Origin: Methylobacteriaceae bacterium
GTDB taxonomy: Bacteria; Pseudomonadota; Alphaproteobacteria; Rhizobiales; Beijerinckiaceae
Assembly (NCBI GenBank): GCA_020638195.1
Contig: JACKJC010000002.1
Coordinates: 186,001-250,000 of the forward strand
DNA: 64,000 nt
Reading direction: 5' to 3'
In this document: positions 62,338-64,000 of the stretch, piece after piece
How positions within the stretch are numbered: the stretch's first letter is position 1
Layout: every line of letters begins with the position of its first letter
The notes under the pieces: model-generated
Seen by the model: only the letters and a program-made list of their open reading frames with translations
Databases searched by the model: none
What the model was told of the DNA's origin: nothing
Translations under genes and position numbers: made by a program

Positions 62338-63123
62338 ATGAGAATGTTTGCGGCGGCGAGCGCGCTTGCGCTCGCGGGTTTCCTGTCCACGGGCGCGTTC
62401 GGCGCGTCACGGCCGGCTTCATGTACGCTGGTCGTGAAAGGCAAGACCTACATCAACGGCCCGTGCGAGTTCGACGCCGACAAGGACGGATCGTTCCGCA
62501 TCTCGGCCAAGGATTATTTCGCTTATGTCAACGTGACCGGAAAGACGGCGGAAGCTTCCTGGAACGCCGATCCGAAGGCGACCCATGCGCATGCGCCGCT
62601 TGGCGCGCTGACGCGCAAGGGCGCGTGCTGGGAAAACGCCGACGCGAGAATCTGCGCGCGCGACCTGCCAGCGACGCAGAAGGCGGCCGCGCTCGCAGCC
62701 CGGCCCAACGGCGAGTACATTTATCCTGATTATTCCGGGGCGTCGCAGAGTTGCGTGATCGCGCGCGGCGGCAAGTGGGTGGAGGGCGCGCTTCTCGTGC
62801 TCGACACATGTCCCGGCGATCGATCCGCCAATCGTTTCGTTCGGGCGGGCGATGCAATGAAGATCGACAAGGCCGACGGCCTCTGCGCCGGCGTCGCGCC
62901 GGGCGCAAAGCAGCTTGTCGTGCTGCAGAAATGCGGCGGTCCCGGCGCTGCGTGGACCGCGAGCGCCAGCGCGACGACTTCCGCCGCCGTGCGCTCGGCG
63001 AACGGGACGTGCTGGACAATCCCGAAAATGGCCGTCGACGACGCCAAGTTTCCGTTCGAGATCGTCGCCGCGCCCTGCGCGAAGGATGACAAGCAGCTCA
63101 AGTTCTTCTTCGAGAAGTCCTGA
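62338..63123 (+). CDS. Exported cysteine-rich hypothetical protein
   Basis: The 261-residue protein has a signal peptide (residues 1-22, ending AFG) and about ten cysteines, probably paired. Segments such as VLDTCPGDRSANRFV, LQKCGGPGAAW and APCAKDDKQLKFFF recur with spacing reminiscent of ricin-type beta-trefoil repeats (C...xW), but no clear QxW set is present. It follows the DUF4424 gene by 32 bp with a GGGGGGC ribosome site, so the two exported proteins may be co-made. Confidence 0.7.
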   Translation: MRMFAAASALALAGFLSTGAFGASRPASCTLVVKGKTYINGPCEFDADKDGSFRISAKDYFAYVNVTGKTAEASWNADPKATHAHAPLGALTRKGACWENADARICARDLPATQKAAALAARPNGEYIYPDYSGASQSCVIARGGKWVEGALLVLDTCPGDRSANRFVRAGDAMKIDKADGLCAGVAPGAKQLVVLQKCGGPGAAWTASASATTSAAVRSANGTCWTIPKMAVDDAKFPFEIVAAPCAKDDKQLKFFFEKS

Positions 63124-63466
63124 GCGCGTCGTCGATCAGCGCATTGCATTCCGCGAGAGCGGCGCCGTCGCCGCCGCGATCGGGATGCAGCGCGCGTGCG
63201 GCGAGACGACGCAGCGCGCGCAGACGCCGTGCGTCGCTCCCGGCCTTGGCGATGGCGCCGCGCATGGCTTCGATATCAGGCAATGCGACGCTGTCGGCGG
63301 GCGCGCGACCAATCTGCGCGGCATAGGCGCGAGCGGCTTCGCGGGCGCTACACACGATGTCGGGTAGGGCTTCGCCGAGATGAGCGCCCAGTCGCATCGT
63401 CGCCGGACGCGCACGCACAGTGTCGTTGTGGGCGATGCTTGCTAGGATGGAGGCGAAATCAGACAT
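63098..63466 (-). CDS. Small protein with J-domain-like C-terminal end
   Basis: The 122-residue cytoplasmic protein ends with RALRRLAARALHPDRGGDGA and NALIDDAL, matching helix II, the HPD loop and helix III of a DnaJ J-domain. The first 80 residues are helical and unrelated. Such proteins can recruit Hsp70 (DnaK). It overlaps the convergent exported-protein gene by 26 bp. The ATG at 63466 is preferred as it begins MSDFASILASIAHND. Confidence 0.7.
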   Translation of the reverse strand: MSDFASILASIAHNDTVRARPATMRLGAHLGEALPDIVCSAREAARAYAAQIGRAPADSVALPDIEAMRGAIAKAGSDARRLRALRRLAARALHPDRGGDGAALAECNALIDDALRTSRRRT

Positions 63467-63534
63467 GCGGCGCGCTCGCGTTGGCGTTGCGCAGCATGAA
63501 TGCGCTTTCGTAACAAAACGTAGTTTCCGTTTCG

Positions 63535-64000
63535 TCAGGCGTCGGAAGAGCGACGGCTGAGGACAAGCGAGGCCGCCGCGGCGACGACGAGCGCGGCGCA
63601 GCCCGCCACGACATAGGCGAATGCGGCGTTTCGAGCCGACCACAGAAAACCGAAGGCGGAATTGCCGATCACGAGCGCGATGGCGCTCGCGATATTGAAC
63701 AGGCCGAAGGCGGTGCCACGCAGGCTTTCGGGCGCGGTGTCGGCGACGAGCTTGGCGAACAGGCCCTGCGACAGAGCCATGTGCGCGCCCCACAGAGCGA
63801 CGCCGCAGAAGAAGAGCGGCAGCGACGTCGCCGTCGCGAGAACGAGATCGGCCGCGCAGAGAGCGAGCAGTCCCGCGACGATCATCGTGCGCGGCGAGAC
63901 GCGATCCGACAGCGCGCCGGCTGGATAGGCGCCGAGACCATAGACGACGCTCATCGCGACGAGGACGATCGGCGCCCAGGCGGGATCGAGGCCGAGGCCC
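63535..64000 (-). CDS. MFS transporter, C-terminal part (5' end outside window)
   Basis: The frame is open from the window edge to the stop at 63535-63537 and gives about 154 residues with five hydrophobic helices. The loop YPAGALSDRVSPR matches the MFS G-x-x-x-D-R-x-x-R motif, and LRGTAFGLFNIASAIA is a second MFS element. Substrate unknown. The N-terminal half is beyond the window. Confidence 0.85.
   Translation of the reverse strand, partial: GLGLDPAWAPIVLVAMSVVYGLGAYPAGALSDRVSPRTMIVAGLLALCAADLVLATATSLPLFFCGVALWGAHMALSQGLFAKLVADTAPESLRGTAFGLFNIASAIALVIGNSAFGFLWSARNAAFAYVVAGCAALVVAAAASLVLSRRSSDA

Overview
This is a GC-rich window (by eye about 65% G+C) with dense, mostly alphaproteobacterial gene content. 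Denitrification genes of the cytochrome cd1 (NirS) type, an ALAS-type HemA, many acyl-CoA dehydrogenases, a Liv-type ABC importer and several hairpin-rich intergenic repeat families together suggest a free-living member of the Hyphomicrobiales (Rhizobiales). Genus and species cannot be fixed by reading alone.

Region 1 (1-12.4 kb) is a denitrification and heme d1 island. The 3' end of nirS is followed by nirE, nirC, nirF, a nirD-nirL fusion, nirG, nirH, nirJ and nirN on the plus strand, tightly packed and often overlapping by 4 bp. Together they make heme d1 from uroporphyrinogen III and mature the nitrite reductase. Next come three different Crp/Fnr regulators, a seven-ligand hemerythrin, a CopD-like membrane protein, a small CxxC protein and hemA. 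Two inverted repeats of the Dnr/NnrR type (TTGAC-N4-GTCAA and TTGAG-N4-GTCAA) lie upstream of two of the regulators. They suggest a nitric-oxide-responsive circuit that ties regulation, hemerythrin and tetrapyrrole supply together.

Region 2 (12.6-24.5 kb) holds a DUF169 protein divergent from a flavin reductase, a PhaC-like alpha/beta hydrolase, and a four-gene RND efflux operon: NodT-type outer-membrane lipoprotein, fusion protein and two tandem permeases as in MdtABC.

Region 3 (24.6-47.7 kb) is a CoA-thioester catabolism island. It has eight acyl-CoA dehydrogenases, several as large/small tandem pairs, a crotonase-fold protein without the usual catalytic glutamates, two SDRs, an acyl-CoA ligase, a TetR regulator with a clear palindrome in its promoter, a patatin, an exported beta-carbonic anhydrase and a nitroreductase. 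It ends in livGFHM without an adjacent binding protein, and a tartrate/D-malate-type dehydrogenase. Carboxylic acids are probably imported, activated and beta-oxidised here; the substrate is not visible.

Region 4 (47.7-53 kb) starts with a scar in which an AraC-type regulator and an alpha/beta hydrolase, divergent and both without their 5' ends, abut. An exported protein, a cytochrome c, a CaiD/CaiB-like pair (crotonase plus class III CoA-transferase), a tiny exported protein and a quinone oxidoreductase follow.

Region 5 (53-64 kb) carries a 1830-residue protein that joins a polytopic membrane half to an NdvB-like GT36/GH94 half, an outer-membrane-like protein, mobA and mobB around an antisense DUF2478 gene, a DUF4424 protein, a cysteine-rich exported protein, a small J-domain-like protein and the 3' part of an MFS transporter. 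No tRNA, rRNA, CRISPR array, transposase or phage gene was recognised.
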